Below are positions 26,070 through 34,240 of a stretch of 64,000 nucleotides of DNA, in pieces. The notes beneath the pieces were generated by a model. The model did no database searches and was not told the origin of the DNA. It saw nothing but the letters and a program-made list of their open reading frames with translations. The stretch is from NCBI GenBank assembly GCA_020850535.1, contig JADZEM010000135.1, forward strand, positions 62,001-126,000. The letters run 5' to 3'. Position numbers and translations under genes: made by a program. This DNA is from Chloroflexota bacterium. GTDB taxonomy: Bacteria > Chloroflexota > UBA6077 > JACCZL01. Positions within the stretch are counted from its first letter, which is position 1. Each line of letters starts with the position of its first letter.

Positions 26070-27005
26070 TCAGTCGGGGTAGCGCGACAGCCCTTCGATC
26101 AGCAGCTCGACGAACGCCTCGCGATTGACCCCGAGCGCCACGTCGGCATTCGGCGTCCGGTCGGTCATCCCCCAGATGTCGCAGACGGTGCGGCCGGCCG
26201 TGTACGTGCCGCCCAGCTCCATCACCACGTTGACGTGCCTGGTCTGGAGCAGGTCCGGGCGGATCACTGCCGCCACGGCCAGCGCGTCGTGGACGGGCAC
26301 GCCTTCCCAGCCAAAGCGCCGCTCAGACCCGATGGCGAACCAGGTCAGCAGATCCGCGACCATCGTACTGACGGTCGAGCCGAGCGCACGGATCCGCTCG
26401 CGGTCGGCGGTCATGATGCGGGCCTGGTAGGTCACATCCAGCCCGACCATGGTGACCGGCACGCCGGACTCGAACACGACAGATGCGGCCTCGGGATCGA
26501 CGTACAGGTTGAACTCGGCGGCCGGCGTGACGTTTCCCAGGTGGGCCGAGCCGCCCATCAGCACGATGCGGCTGATATTCTGCTTGATCTCGGGAGCACG
26601 CAGGAACGCCATCGCGACGTTGGTCATCGGGCCGACGGGCACCAGCGTGACCGGCTCCGGCGACTCCCTGACAGTACGGATCAGCAGGTCAACGCCGTGC
26701 TCGGACACCAGATCGACGGTCGGCGGGCCGAAATCGTAGCCGTCGAGGCCGCTCTCGCCGTGCGCGTAGGGGGCGGTGACCAGCGGGCGGACCAGTGGGG
26801 TTGCCATCCCGGCAGCGACCGGCACGCCGTGGATCTTGCCGACGGTCAGCGCCCGGCGGGCGTTCAGCGAGGTCTTGTCAAGCGTCTGGTTGCCGGCCAC
26901 ACAGGTGATCGCCAGCAGCTTGAGCTCGGGTGCGCGAGCCGCCAGCAGGATCGCCACGACGTCGTCATGGCCAGGGTCGCAATCGATGATGATCGGCGTA
27001 GGCAT
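26070..27005 (-). CDS. Inosine/uridine-preferring nucleoside hydrolase
   Basis: 311 residues, ATG at 27005 with GGAGGG upstream. The N-terminal IIDCDPGHDD (D8, D10, D14, D15) is the diagnostic Ca2+-binding motif of IunH-type hydrolases. The later LVPVGPMTNVAMAF and the WEGVPVHDALAVAAVIRPDLL segment supply the remaining Ca2+ and ribose ligands (VHDALA). It cleaves ribonucleosides to ribose and base. Divergent from urate oxidase (27235) over 229 bp, which points to purine breakdown or salvage. Confidence 0.92.
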   Translation of the reverse strand: MPTPIIIDCDPGHDDVVAILLAARAPELKLLAITCVAGNQTLDKTSLNARRALTVGKIHGVPVAAGMATPLVRPLVTAPYAHGESGLDGYDFGPPTVDLVSEHGVDLLIRTVRESPEPVTLVPVGPMTNVAMAFLRAPEIKQNISRIVLMGGSAHLGNVTPAAEFNLYVDPEAASVVFESGVPVTMVGLDVTYQARIMTADRERIRALGSTVSTMVADLLTWFAIGSERRFGWEGVPVHDALAVAAVIRPDLLQTRHVNVVMELGGTYTAGRTVCDIWGMTDRTPNADVALGVNREAFVELLIEGLSRYPD

Positions 27006-27234
27006 CGTCGCCCTCCATCCGGCTGCAAACTGGCTGAGTATGCCTCACCGGGGCTGTCGCTCAACGGGACAGCCTTCAGGACAACCCACGACCCTCGATC
27101 CCGCCGCGCCGGTGCGCCGTCTGCCGCCGATCTGCCATCATCGGGCCGCGCACGGCGCGCGCATCGTGACAACGGCGTCTTCGGGTGGCCCGACGTCCGG
27201 GGCGGCCTGCCCCACAAGCGAGGATCGTGAAGCT

Positions 27235-28197
27235 ATGAGCGACGCGTCTGGATCGACGGAGCTGCCCGGCTCCATCGCGTTCATCAAGTACGGCAAGGCG
27301 AACGTCTCGTTCTATCGCACCTACGCCCGCCCACTGACTGGCCTGACCCCGATCCCTGAGTCGGCGTTCGTGGGGCGGTCCAACACGCTGTTCGCCTATG
27401 ACGCGGAAGTCCAGGTGCTGGATCAGTCGCTCGCGCCGGCCTACACCGTGGGCGACAACTCGATGGTGGTGGCCACGGACACCATGAAGAACTTCATCCA
27501 CCAGGTGGCCGTCGAGTTCGATGGCTCGACCCTGGAGGAGTACCTGCTGTTCCTGGGCCGCCGCTTCTTCGAGACCTGGGACCACGTCACGAGCCTGCGT
27601 CTGCTGGGCAGGGAGCTGCCGTTCCCGGCCGCCATCGTGGCGCAGGAGGGGGGCTTTGGTCCGAGCGGCGCCCTCTTCGGCGAGCAGCGCGCGGACTACG
27701 GCTCGGCCATGCTGGAGGTCGTCCGGGATGGCGCCAGCACGACGCCCCGCATCGTGGCGCACCAGGGGGGCCGCGAGGGGCTGCACCTGATCAAAGTGAC
27801 GGGCAGCGCGTTCGCAGACTTCGTGCGCGACCAGTACACCACGCTGCCGTCGGTCAAGGATCGGCCGCTCTACATCTACCTCGACGCCTTCTGGAAGTAC
27901 GCGGACGCCGCCGACGCCGTGTCGTCGGACCACAGCCGCTACGTGGCCGCCGAGCAGGTGCGCGACCTGCTCGCCACCGTCTTCCACGAGTTCGTGAGCA
28001 TGTCGATCCAGCACCTGATGCACGAGATGGGGCAGCGGATGCTGGCGCGCTTCCCGCGGCTCTCGGAGGTCTGGTTCGACGGGCAGAACCGGCTCTGGGA
28101 CACGGTGGTCGTGTCGCAGGAGAACGACAAGATCAAGTCGTACTGCGATCCGCACCCGCCGTACGGCAGCCTTCACCTGACGCTGAAGCGCTCGTAG
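27235..28197 (+). CDS. Urate oxidase (uricase)
   Basis: 320 residues. ATG at 27235 with GAGGA upstream. Two tunnel-fold halves. Catalytic-dyad candidates: K21 in KYGKANV and T81 in VVATDTMKN. GRELPFP and FETWDHVTSL are family signatures. The converts-urate-to-5-hydroxyisourate assignment is strong. Where Bacillus-type uricases have the active-site His in a QNHTW context, this protein reads QNRLW, so the third catalytic residue may differ. Hydrolase and decarboxylase genes for the later steps are not in the window. A perfect 32-bp palindrome follows the gene. Confidence 0.88.
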   Translation: MSDASGSTELPGSIAFIKYGKANVSFYRTYARPLTGLTPIPESAFVGRSNTLFAYDAEVQVLDQSLAPAYTVGDNSMVVATDTMKNFIHQVAVEFDGSTLEEYLLFLGRRFFETWDHVTSLRLLGRELPFPAAIVAQEGGFGPSGALFGEQRADYGSAMLEVVRDGASTTPRIVAHQGGREGLHLIKVTGSAFADFVRDQYTTLPSVKDRPLYIYLDAFWKYADAADAVSSDHSRYVAAEQVRDLLATVFHEFVSMSIQHLMHEMGQRMLARFPRLSEVWFDGQNRLWDTVVVSQENDKIKSYCDPHPPYGSLHLTLKRS

Positions 28198-28219
28198 CCC
28201 CTGCTGCCAGCGAATCGGC

Positions 28220-28251
28220 CTCCCCCTCACCCCGCGCGGGGTGAGGGGGAG
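28220..28251. terminator. 32-bp perfect palindrome between convergent genes
   Basis: CTCCCCCTCACCCCGC followed at once by its exact complement; it lies between urate oxidase (plus) and the beta-lactamase-like gene (minus), so it can terminate both. It belongs to the CCCTCACCCC repeat family also seen at 42229, 51610 and 55606. Confidence 0.7.
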
Positions 28252-28276
28252 TTCGTGTCTCTTCGAAGACGAAGCC

Positions 28277-29707
28277 CTACGGGTTGCGGTCGGGGTCGGT
28301 GAGGCGCACGAAGCTGAAGCCGGAGGCGCGGAAGCCGCTCGCGCCGCCGTCGGCGGCGAGGCTGAACGTCAGCAGCTCGCCGGCGTAGCGGCCACCACGC
28401 ACCATGAAGGCCAGCGGGTCAGCGGTCGGTTCGAGGGCGATGGGCGGCGTGGGGAAGATCGACGCGCCCTCCTTGAGCAGGAGCTGGCCGTCGCGGTACT
28501 CGACGCGCAACAGGATGTCCCCGATGTGCCGCATGCGGTACAGCCCCAGGAAGCGGCGGTAGTCGGCCGGCGTGGCCGGCAGCGGCCCGACGGGGCGCGT
28601 CCGCTCGGCAGCGGCCACGCCCGCCGTCAGCGTGTCCATCAGCTCGCCGGCGATCGCGTCGGCAGCCCCGACGCCGTCGATCAGGAACACCAGCCCGACC
28701 TTCAGCGAGGCGTCGAAGAGGATCTGCGAGCGGTAGCCGGGGACGCTGCCGCCGTGCCCGTGGTAGATCCGCTCGCCGTGCCGCACGATGCGCCAGCCGA
28801 AGCCGTAGCCGCCGGCCCAGCTCGGCTCGACGTAGACGGCCCGCTGCATCTCGGCCAGCGAGCGGCCGGCCAGCAGTTGGACGCCGCCCGCCTCCTGCAC
28901 GTCTACTCGAAAATGGGCCGAGACCCAGCGGCTGAGATCGCGGACCGTCGTCCAGAGCTGCCCGGCCGCCGCCATGCCGTTCAGCGGCGAGGGCGGCGCG
29001 ATGGCGGCTTCGTCGGCGTAGGGGTGCGGCAGGTGGCCGGTGGCAGCGCGCCCGGCCAGGGCGTCGGTCAGCTCGTAGCCCGTGGAGGCGAGGCCGAGCG
29101 GCTCGAAGACCATGCGCTGCATGTAGGCGGGATAGGACTCGCCCGAGACGCGCTCGATCACCTCGCCGAGCAGCGTGTACGCCAGGTTGGAGTACTTGAA
29201 CGCCGAGCCGGGCTGAATCGCCACCTTGACCTGGGGCAGCACGGCCAGCCACTCGTCACGGGTGGGGAAGCGGAGCGAGATCCAGTGATCGAGCGGCGGC
29301 TCGCCCATCAGGCCCGAGGAGTGCGACGCCAGCCGTCGAAGGGTCACCTCCTCGATGGGGCCGAACGGGTTCTCGACGGCGGCGAACTCCGGCACGTGCT
29401 TGACGAGCGGATCGTCGAGGTGGAGCTTGCCGGCGTCACGCAACTGGACGATGGCCGTTGCCGTGAACGTCTTGGTGATCGAGGCGACGCGGAACAGGGT
29501 GTCCGGGCCGATGGTGTGGCCGTGCTGGTTCGGACCGGCCGGGCCGCCCTGCGGCCCGAAGGCGTAGCTCCAGGCCAGGGCGGCGTCAGGCTCGCGGCCG
29601 GCCACGACGCCGACAACCGCCCCCGGCAGCCCGTGCTCGACGACGAGATCGGCGGCCTGCCGTCGGAGGATGTCGGCGAGCAACGGCTGCCAGGAGGATG
29701 CGGTCAT
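28277..29707 (-). CDS. Serine hydrolase, class-C beta-lactamase/PBP family
   Basis: 476 residues. Start at the ATG at 29707 with AAAGGAG 9 bases upstream. Motif 1 SITK (76-79, Ser nucleophile and Lys base), motif 2 YSN (172-174), motif 3-like HGHGGSVPG near residue 320. A further domain of about 120 residues, as in many esterase/DD-peptidase homologues, forms the C-terminus. No signal peptide is visible, so a cytoplasmic esterase or amidase role is likelier than peptidoglycan work. It lies 95 bp downstream of the LLM oxidoreductase on the same strand. Confidence 0.88.
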   Translation of the reverse strand: MTASSWQPLLADILRRQAADLVVEHGLPGAVVGVVAGREPDAALAWSYAFGPQGGPAGPNQHGHTIGPDTLFRVASITKTFTATAIVQLRDAGKLHLDDPLVKHVPEFAAVENPFGPIEEVTLRRLASHSSGLMGEPPLDHWISLRFPTRDEWLAVLPQVKVAIQPGSAFKYSNLAYTLLGEVIERVSGESYPAYMQRMVFEPLGLASTGYELTDALAGRAATGHLPHPYADEAAIAPPSPLNGMAAAGQLWTTVRDLSRWVSAHFRVDVQEAGGVQLLAGRSLAEMQRAVYVEPSWAGGYGFGWRIVRHGERIYHGHGGSVPGYRSQILFDASLKVGLVFLIDGVGAADAIAGELMDTLTAGVAAAERTRPVGPLPATPADYRRFLGLYRMRHIGDILLRVEYRDGQLLLKEGASIFPTPPIALEPTADPLAFMVRGGRYAGELLTFSLAADGGASGFRASGFSFVRLTDPDRNP

Positions 29708-29802
29708 CGGTGGATGCTCCTTTGTCGTCGGGCGCGCAACTCGGATATGGCCCACTGGGCTGGGGGGTGAGGGCCGCCTGACCACTGAAGACTGATGACT
29801 CG

Positions 29803-30771
29803 TCAGATGCCCATGTCGCGTAGGATGCGGATCGTCTGGCCGAGCGCGGCCACGGCCTTCAGTCCCCACGGGCTGGCGAACAGGGTGATGTGATCCACGC
29901 CGGCGTCGTAGAACGCCTTGAAGCGCCGGGCTGCCTCGTCGGGCGTGCCGACCAGCGCGTTGGCATGGATGCCGCCCGGGCACTCGTCCGAGCCGGGGAA
30001 CGCCACGAAGCAGGCGATGGTCTTCTGAAGCGAGGCCGGGTCGCGCCCGACCTCGGCGCAAGCGGTGTCGAGCGCGGCAAGCTGCTCCGCGAACGCCTCG
30101 GGGCTGTTCCCGCCGACGACGTTGTAGGCGTCGGCGTACTTCGCCACGAGCCGCAGCATGCGGGGCTGCTTCGCACCGATCCAGATCGGCGGGCCGGCCG
30201 GACGCGGGCCGTGCGGGTGCAGCACCGAGTCTTCGACCTGATAGTAGGTGCCGTGGAAGGTGACGCGCTCACCCTTGAGCAGCGGCAGGATGATCTGCAA
30301 CGCCTCCTCGAAGCGGCCAGCCAGGCGATCGAACGGGAAGCCGAACGCCGAGTACTCGGGCTGGTGGTAGCCGGCCCCCAGCCCGAGCAGCAGCCGGCCG
30401 CCGCTGACCTCGTCCAGGGTGTCGGCCATCTTGGCGAGCAGGGCGGGCTCGCGGAAGCTGGTGCAGGCGACGAACGGCCCGAGCGTCACGCGGCTGGTGA
30501 TGCTGGCGATGGCGCTGAGGACGGTCCAGACTTCCCAGCAGCCGCGCTCCTCGCCGGCCGGGATGTTGTCGAAGCTGCCGTACTTGCGGAAGATCAGGTG
30601 GTCTGGCGCGAAGAGCGTATCCACGCCCGCCTCTTCGGCCGCGACGGCGATCTCCCGCAGCTCGGTCCAGGGCACGATCCGCCCGGCGCCCGGCACGAGA
30701 TGATCGCCGCTCCGCATCATGAGGCCGATCTGCAAGCGGCCCCGCCCGCCCCGCGTGTTCCCGTTCGCCAT
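29803..30771 (-). CDS. LLM-class (F420-type) oxidoreductase
   Basis: 322 residues. Start at the ATG at 30771, with AGGAG about 11 bases upstream; the longer frame only translates a heptamer array. TIM-barrel luciferase-like fold: FAPDHLI, SITSRVTLGPFV, SGGRLLLGLGAGYHQPEY, GPPIWIGAKQPRMLRL, and the final GTPDEAARRFKAFYDAGVDHI. This pattern is typical of F420-dependent members, though FMN use cannot be excluded. Substrate unknown. It lies downstream of mannonate dehydratase and upstream of the serine hydrolase on the same strand. Confidence 0.88.
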   Translation of the reverse strand: MANGNTRGGRGRLQIGLMMRSGDHLVPGAGRIVPWTELREIAVAAEEAGVDTLFAPDHLIFRKYGSFDNIPAGEERGCWEVWTVLSAIASITSRVTLGPFVACTSFREPALLAKMADTLDEVSGGRLLLGLGAGYHQPEYSAFGFPFDRLAGRFEEALQIILPLLKGERVTFHGTYYQVEDSVLHPHGPRPAGPPIWIGAKQPRMLRLVAKYADAYNVVGGNSPEAFAEQLAALDTACAEVGRDPASLQKTIACFVAFPGSDECPGGIHANALVGTPDEAARRFKAFYDAGVDHITLFASPWGLKAVAALGQTIRILRDMGI

Positions 30772-30856
30772 TGGTGTCCCCACTCCTCTCCGAGCCGCGC
30801 CGCGCCCACTCGACGGACGCCCGACAGGCCGGCGGCATCGTAGCAGACCCGTCGAT

Positions 30857-30924
30857 GGTGGGTCGTGGGTCGTGGGTCGTGGGTCGTGGGTCGTGGGTCG
30901 TGGGTCGTGGGTCGTGGGTCGTGG
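30857..30924. repeat. Heptamer array, CGTGGGT x8 plus partial units
   Basis: Eight perfect CGTGGGT units (30864-30919) with a degenerate unit before and CGTGG after. It lies between the LLM gene start and the stop codon of mannonate dehydratase. Confidence 0.9.
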
Positions 30925-30931
30925 AAATGCT

Positions 30932-31903
30932 CTACGTGAGGTCGTTGATGGCGCGCAGCAGTCCCTGGATGTAGCCGGTCTGGTAGCCGCGTGCACGGAA
31001 GTTCCAGCCGGAATCGCCGATCATCGCGGGGGCGTGGTCGTCGATGATCGCGCCGCTGAACCCGGACTTCTTCAGCGCAACCATCGCAGCGGTCACGTCC
31101 AGGTCGCCGGTCCCGACGAAGCACTCGGAGAAGTCGCTGGCGGTGCCGGCGATGTCTCGGAAGTGGACGTAGACGATGCGGTTCTGCGGCCCGAAGTGCT
31201 GGATGCCGCGCAGGACGTTGGCGGTGCCGCCCATCTCGGTCCAGCAGCCGATGCAGAGCAGGAGGCCCCAGGCCGGGCTCTTGATGGCCTGGGAAGCACG
31301 CTCGAAGCCCTCGAAGCTGGAGAAGATCCGTGCGACGCCGCCGATGGGGCCGTCGTTGGGATCGTCGGGGTGCAAGGCGAGGCGGATGCCGGCCTCTTCG
31401 GCGGCGGGGACGGCCTTGCTGACGAAGTACTGGTGGGCTTCCCACATCTCGTCAGCGGAGATCTCGCGGCCGAAGGTCAGCTCTGGCTTGAGGTCGGCGC
31501 GGCGGTACTCGGTCATGACCGCGCCGCCGCGACCCTGGCGGTGGCCGGTGCGGTAGAGCGGGTGCGGGCGGAAGTTGTAGCCGAGGACGGGGATGCCGGC
31601 CTTGCCGATGTTGCGGATGGTCTGGCAGTAGTTCTCAAGCTGCTCTTCGCGGCCGGTCTCGCCGAGGCGGACCTTCATCCAGAACTCGTGCGGCGTGTTC
31701 TGGATCGACTCGATCTTGAGGCCGTAGCTCTCGACCCACTCGCGGAGCTTGACGAGGTCATCGTACTCCCAGAGCGTGTCTCCTGGGAGCCGTTCGGGCG
31801 TGGCCAGCACGACGCCATCGCAGCCGAGCTGCTTGGCGTAGATCAGGTGCTCGTCGGTAACGTCGCGCGGGAGGCCGATGGCGATCCGCATGGTGTCCGG
31901 CAC
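30932..31903 (-). CDS. uxuA: Mannonate dehydratase (UxuA-type)
   Basis: 323 residues with a GTG start at 31903, chosen because GAAGGAGG sits 6 bases upstream; the ATG four codons on is too far from it. TIM-barrel sequence with the family markers GYNFRPHPLYR, LALHPDDPNDGPIGG (metal-binding His/Asp), CIGCWTEMGG and VHFRDIAG, and IIDDHAP near the C-terminus. It dehydrates D-mannonate to 2-keto-3-deoxygluconate in glucuronate breakdown. It is somewhat shorter than enterobacterial UxuA (about 390). No uxaC, uxuB or kdgK is adjacent, so the pathway is dispersed or the substrate differs. Confidence 0.85.
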   Translation of the reverse strand: MPDTMRIAIGLPRDVTDEHLIYAKQLGCDGVVLATPERLPGDTLWEYDDLVKLREWVESYGLKIESIQNTPHEFWMKVRLGETGREEQLENYCQTIRNIGKAGIPVLGYNFRPHPLYRTGHRQGRGGAVMTEYRRADLKPELTFGREISADEMWEAHQYFVSKAVPAAEEAGIRLALHPDDPNDGPIGGVARIFSSFEGFERASQAIKSPAWGLLLCIGCWTEMGGTANVLRGIQHFGPQNRIVYVHFRDIAGTASDFSECFVGTGDLDVTAAMVALKKSGFSGAIIDDHAPAMIGDSGWNFRARGYQTGYIQGLLRAINDLT

Positions 31904-32266
31904 AGTCCCCTCCTTCGTGGCCGGCCGAGCCGGCGGCAGTGCCCGGCCAGGACGGTTGACGGGGAAGGATAGCGCGCGGCGCGGGCCGGATCCCCCCCGC
32001 CCTCCGACAAACCTGACTGTTGACAGCATGCGCCACCTTCTTCTGGTAGTGCAACGCCAACGACGCCCGGCGCAAACGGCACCGACGGTATCCTGTGCGA
32101 CGAGCTCTTTGTAGAGGGGTTGATCAGGTCGTGGGCCGGGGGAATATTGAGCTACATGCTCCATTGTGATCCCGGTGCTGAGCGCGTAACAACCCTCCCC
32201 GCTGAGTGGGCAGAGCCGGAAAGGCTCCCCACGATGAGAACAGGGAACGAAAAGAAAGACTCCACC
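31904..32266. other. Divergent intergenic region, 363 bp
   Basis: Between mannonate dehydratase (minus) and the CnbZ-like gene (plus). TTGACA occurs at 32020-32025 on the plus strand, but no matching -10 lies 17 bp on. An open frame continues through part of it without coding character. No repeat or RNA gene seen. Confidence 0.4.
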
Positions 32267-33016
32267 ATGCCACTCACGGATCATCCGACCGGCAACTATC
32301 AGTTCTTGCCTATCGCCAGAGCCCCGAGGATCACGGGCGCCGCCCCCTTCTCCAGTGGTGTGCGCGCGATGGCGGGCTACGAGCTTGTCCGCACGACATT
32401 CCAGGTCCCGCTGCCGTATCTCATGGGCTTCGCCGCCGCCGCGCGCTACCTGGAAGCCGTCGGGAGACCGCGCACGGCGCTCTGCGCCGTTGAGATTCGA
32501 GTACCCAGGCCGCTGACGATGGACGAATTCGTCTCGTTCAATGCCGACTACATCGCATTGCTCGGTGAATGGGGCGTCCTCGTGGATGGGCAAGTCCCCA
32601 TCGCTCGGAGCAACGTTGCACCGCTCGGCAGCCCACCCGCTGAGATCTCGCTGTATGGCTTCTCGTATGTCGCTCTGTCCGACGTAACAGCGCCGAGCTT
32701 CTTTGTCTCGGCTGCCCCTGAGAAGGCCGATGTGCGCCCCGGCGAGACGACCCCCGACGCCCTGCGCGAGAAGGCGGCGAGCGCCATGCGGTCGATGGAC
32801 AGCGGCCTCACCGCGCTCGAAGTGGGCTGGTCGGACGTGACGGCGCTCAGTATCTACACACACCACGACATCCACGCGTTCCTCGACGCGGAGATCATGG
32901 CGTCACTGGGGCCGAACGCCGTCCACGGCCTTCACTGGTACTACGGCCCGCCGCCGATCGTGGGGCTGGAATTTGAGGTGGATGTCCGCGCCATCCGCCG
33001 GGAGTTCCGCCTGTAG
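32267..33016 (+). CDS. 2-amino-5-chloromuconate deaminase-like protein (CnbZ, RidA-related)
   Basis: 249 residues from the ATG at 32267; an ATG at 32234 with AAAGG upstream is an alternative start. It matches from memory the CnbZ type: TGNYQFLP near the N-terminus, PFSSGVRAMAGYELV, SNVAPLGSPPAEISLYGFSYV, VRPGETTPDALREKA, VGWSDVTALSIYTHHDIH, and PPIVGLEFEVDVR at the end. The second half resembles the RidA/YjgF chorismate-mutase-like fold. CnbZ removes ammonia from 2-aminomuconate-type intermediates of nitro/chloro-aromatic degradation. No ring-cleavage gene is nearby, so the real substrate is probably another enamine or imine (inference). Confidence 0.72.
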   Translation: MPLTDHPTGNYQFLPIARAPRITGAAPFSSGVRAMAGYELVRTTFQVPLPYLMGFAAAARYLEAVGRPRTALCAVEIRVPRPLTMDEFVSFNADYIALLGEWGVLVDGQVPIARSNVAPLGSPPAEISLYGFSYVALSDVTAPSFFVSAAPEKADVRPGETTPDALREKAASAMRSMDSGLTALEVGWSDVTALSIYTHHDIHAFLDAEIMASLGPNAVHGLHWYYGPPPIVGLEFEVDVRAIRREFRL

Positions 33017-33266
33017 CCCAACAGGCTTCGCGATGGTCAGTAGAGGGCAGCAGAGGGCTGCGTGAGTTCTACGTGCTCACCGAGCCACGAACTCCTGATG
33101 CCCATCACCGAGGCAGGCAGAGGGGCCGGCTTCCTTGCGCTCGCCTACGCGATCGACCGCATCTCACGGCGCAGCGAGCCTCCAGGCAGGATGCATTGAC
33201 GACGCAGGATGGTACAACCACGCCTGATCTCGATCTCGGGTCTCAGTCTGTAGGGGTGGAGCGCGG

Positions 33267-34193
33267 ATGGCGGCAGGGCGGGACATGGCGGCAGGGCGGG
33301 ACGTGGCGGCAGGCGGGCAGCCGGGCCGGCAGACGGGTCGGCGCGGTGGCGGACACAGGCGCGGCGGCGGCCATGGGCACGGGCAGGGACACGGTGGCGG
33401 GCACGATAACGGTGGCGCGGAGGCCAGCCGGACGGCCGAGCCGAGGGTCTGGCCGGCCAGCGACGATTGGGCGGGCTGGGCTGCCATCTGGGAAGGGCGC
33501 ATGCAGGCGTTCTTCGCGCGGCGGTCGGCCTGCATCGCGGCGATCCTCGACCTGCTGGCCGAACTGCTGCCAGACGGCCCGCTGCGCGTCCTGGACATCG
33601 GGGCGGGGACGGGCAGCCTCGCCGGCCCGATCCTCGAACGCTTCCCGCAGGCGACGGTCGTGGCGCTCGACCTGGACCCGGTCCTGATGGCCATCGGGCG
33701 GGGCGTGCTGGGCGACGGCGGCGGTCGGCTGGCGTGGCGACAGGTCGATCTGCGCGCGGATGGCTGGCCGGAGCAACTGGCGGCTGATGGGCCGTTCGAC
33801 GCCGTCGTCTCCCTGGCGACGCTCCACCACTTCAGCAGTCGCGAGCTTGGCGGCATCTACACGTCGCTGGCGGGCCTGATCCGCGCGGGCGGCATCCTGG
33901 TCAACGCCGAGGGACTGGCGGCCGGCCGACCGGATGCGCCGCTCTCGACGCGCTTCAACGAGATCCGGCGGCGCCGCTCGCCGCCGGCTGACGGCTTCTG
34001 GGAGGCCATCGGGGAGAACCCGGCCCTGGCCGAGGCGGTGGCGGAGCGCGAGACGCTCCGCGAGCGCATGCACGGGGCCGGGCCACGGCTCTCGGCCGAG
34101 GCGCACGTGCGGGCGCTCCGGCGGGCCGGCTTTGCCGACGCAGCCGTGGGCTGGCGAGCCTTTGACGAGGCGGCGGTGGTGGGTCTGCGGTAG
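33267..34193 (+). CDS. SAM-dependent methyltransferase with His/Gly-rich N-terminus
   Basis: 308 residues. Class-I methyltransferase core from about residue 60: motif I VLDIGAGTGSLAG, acidic VVALDLDPV, motif IV region FDAVVSLATLHHF and an IRAGGILVNAEG post-motif. The first 50 residues are low complexity: MAAGRD repeated, then a Gly/His/Arg run (HGHGQGHGGGHDNGG) that could bind metal. Three in-frame starts (33267, 33285, 33303) lie 18 bp apart because the sequence itself is an 18-bp repeat, so the real start is uncertain. Substrate unknown. Confidence 0.8.
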   Translation: MAAGRDMAAGRDVAAGGQPGRQTGRRGGGHRRGGGHGHGQGHGGGHDNGGAEASRTAEPRVWPASDDWAGWAAIWEGRMQAFFARRSACIAAILDLLAELLPDGPLRVLDIGAGTGSLAGPILERFPQATVVALDLDPVLMAIGRGVLGDGGGRLAWRQVDLRADGWPEQLAADGPFDAVVSLATLHHFSSRELGGIYTSLAGLIRAGGILVNAEGLAAGRPDAPLSTRFNEIRRRRSPPADGFWEAIGENPALAEAVAERETLRERMHGAGPRLSAEAHVRALRRAGFADAAVGWRAFDEAAVVGLR

Positions 34194-34217
34194 CGGAGGC
34201 CGCGCCCCTGCCTCCGC
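34193..34217. terminator. Hairpin between convergent methyltransferase and propeller genes
   Basis: 8-bp stem GCGGAGGC / GCCTCCGC with a 9-nt loop, starting at the last base of the methyltransferase stop codon. Confidence 0.5.
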
Positions 34218-34240
34218 CCCTGCCGGTGGGAATGGGGCCG

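Noticed and set aside
32016-32050. TTGACA promoter before the CnbZ-like gene
   Set aside because: No acceptable -10 hexamer at 16-18 bp spacing; kept only as a note in the intergenic entry.
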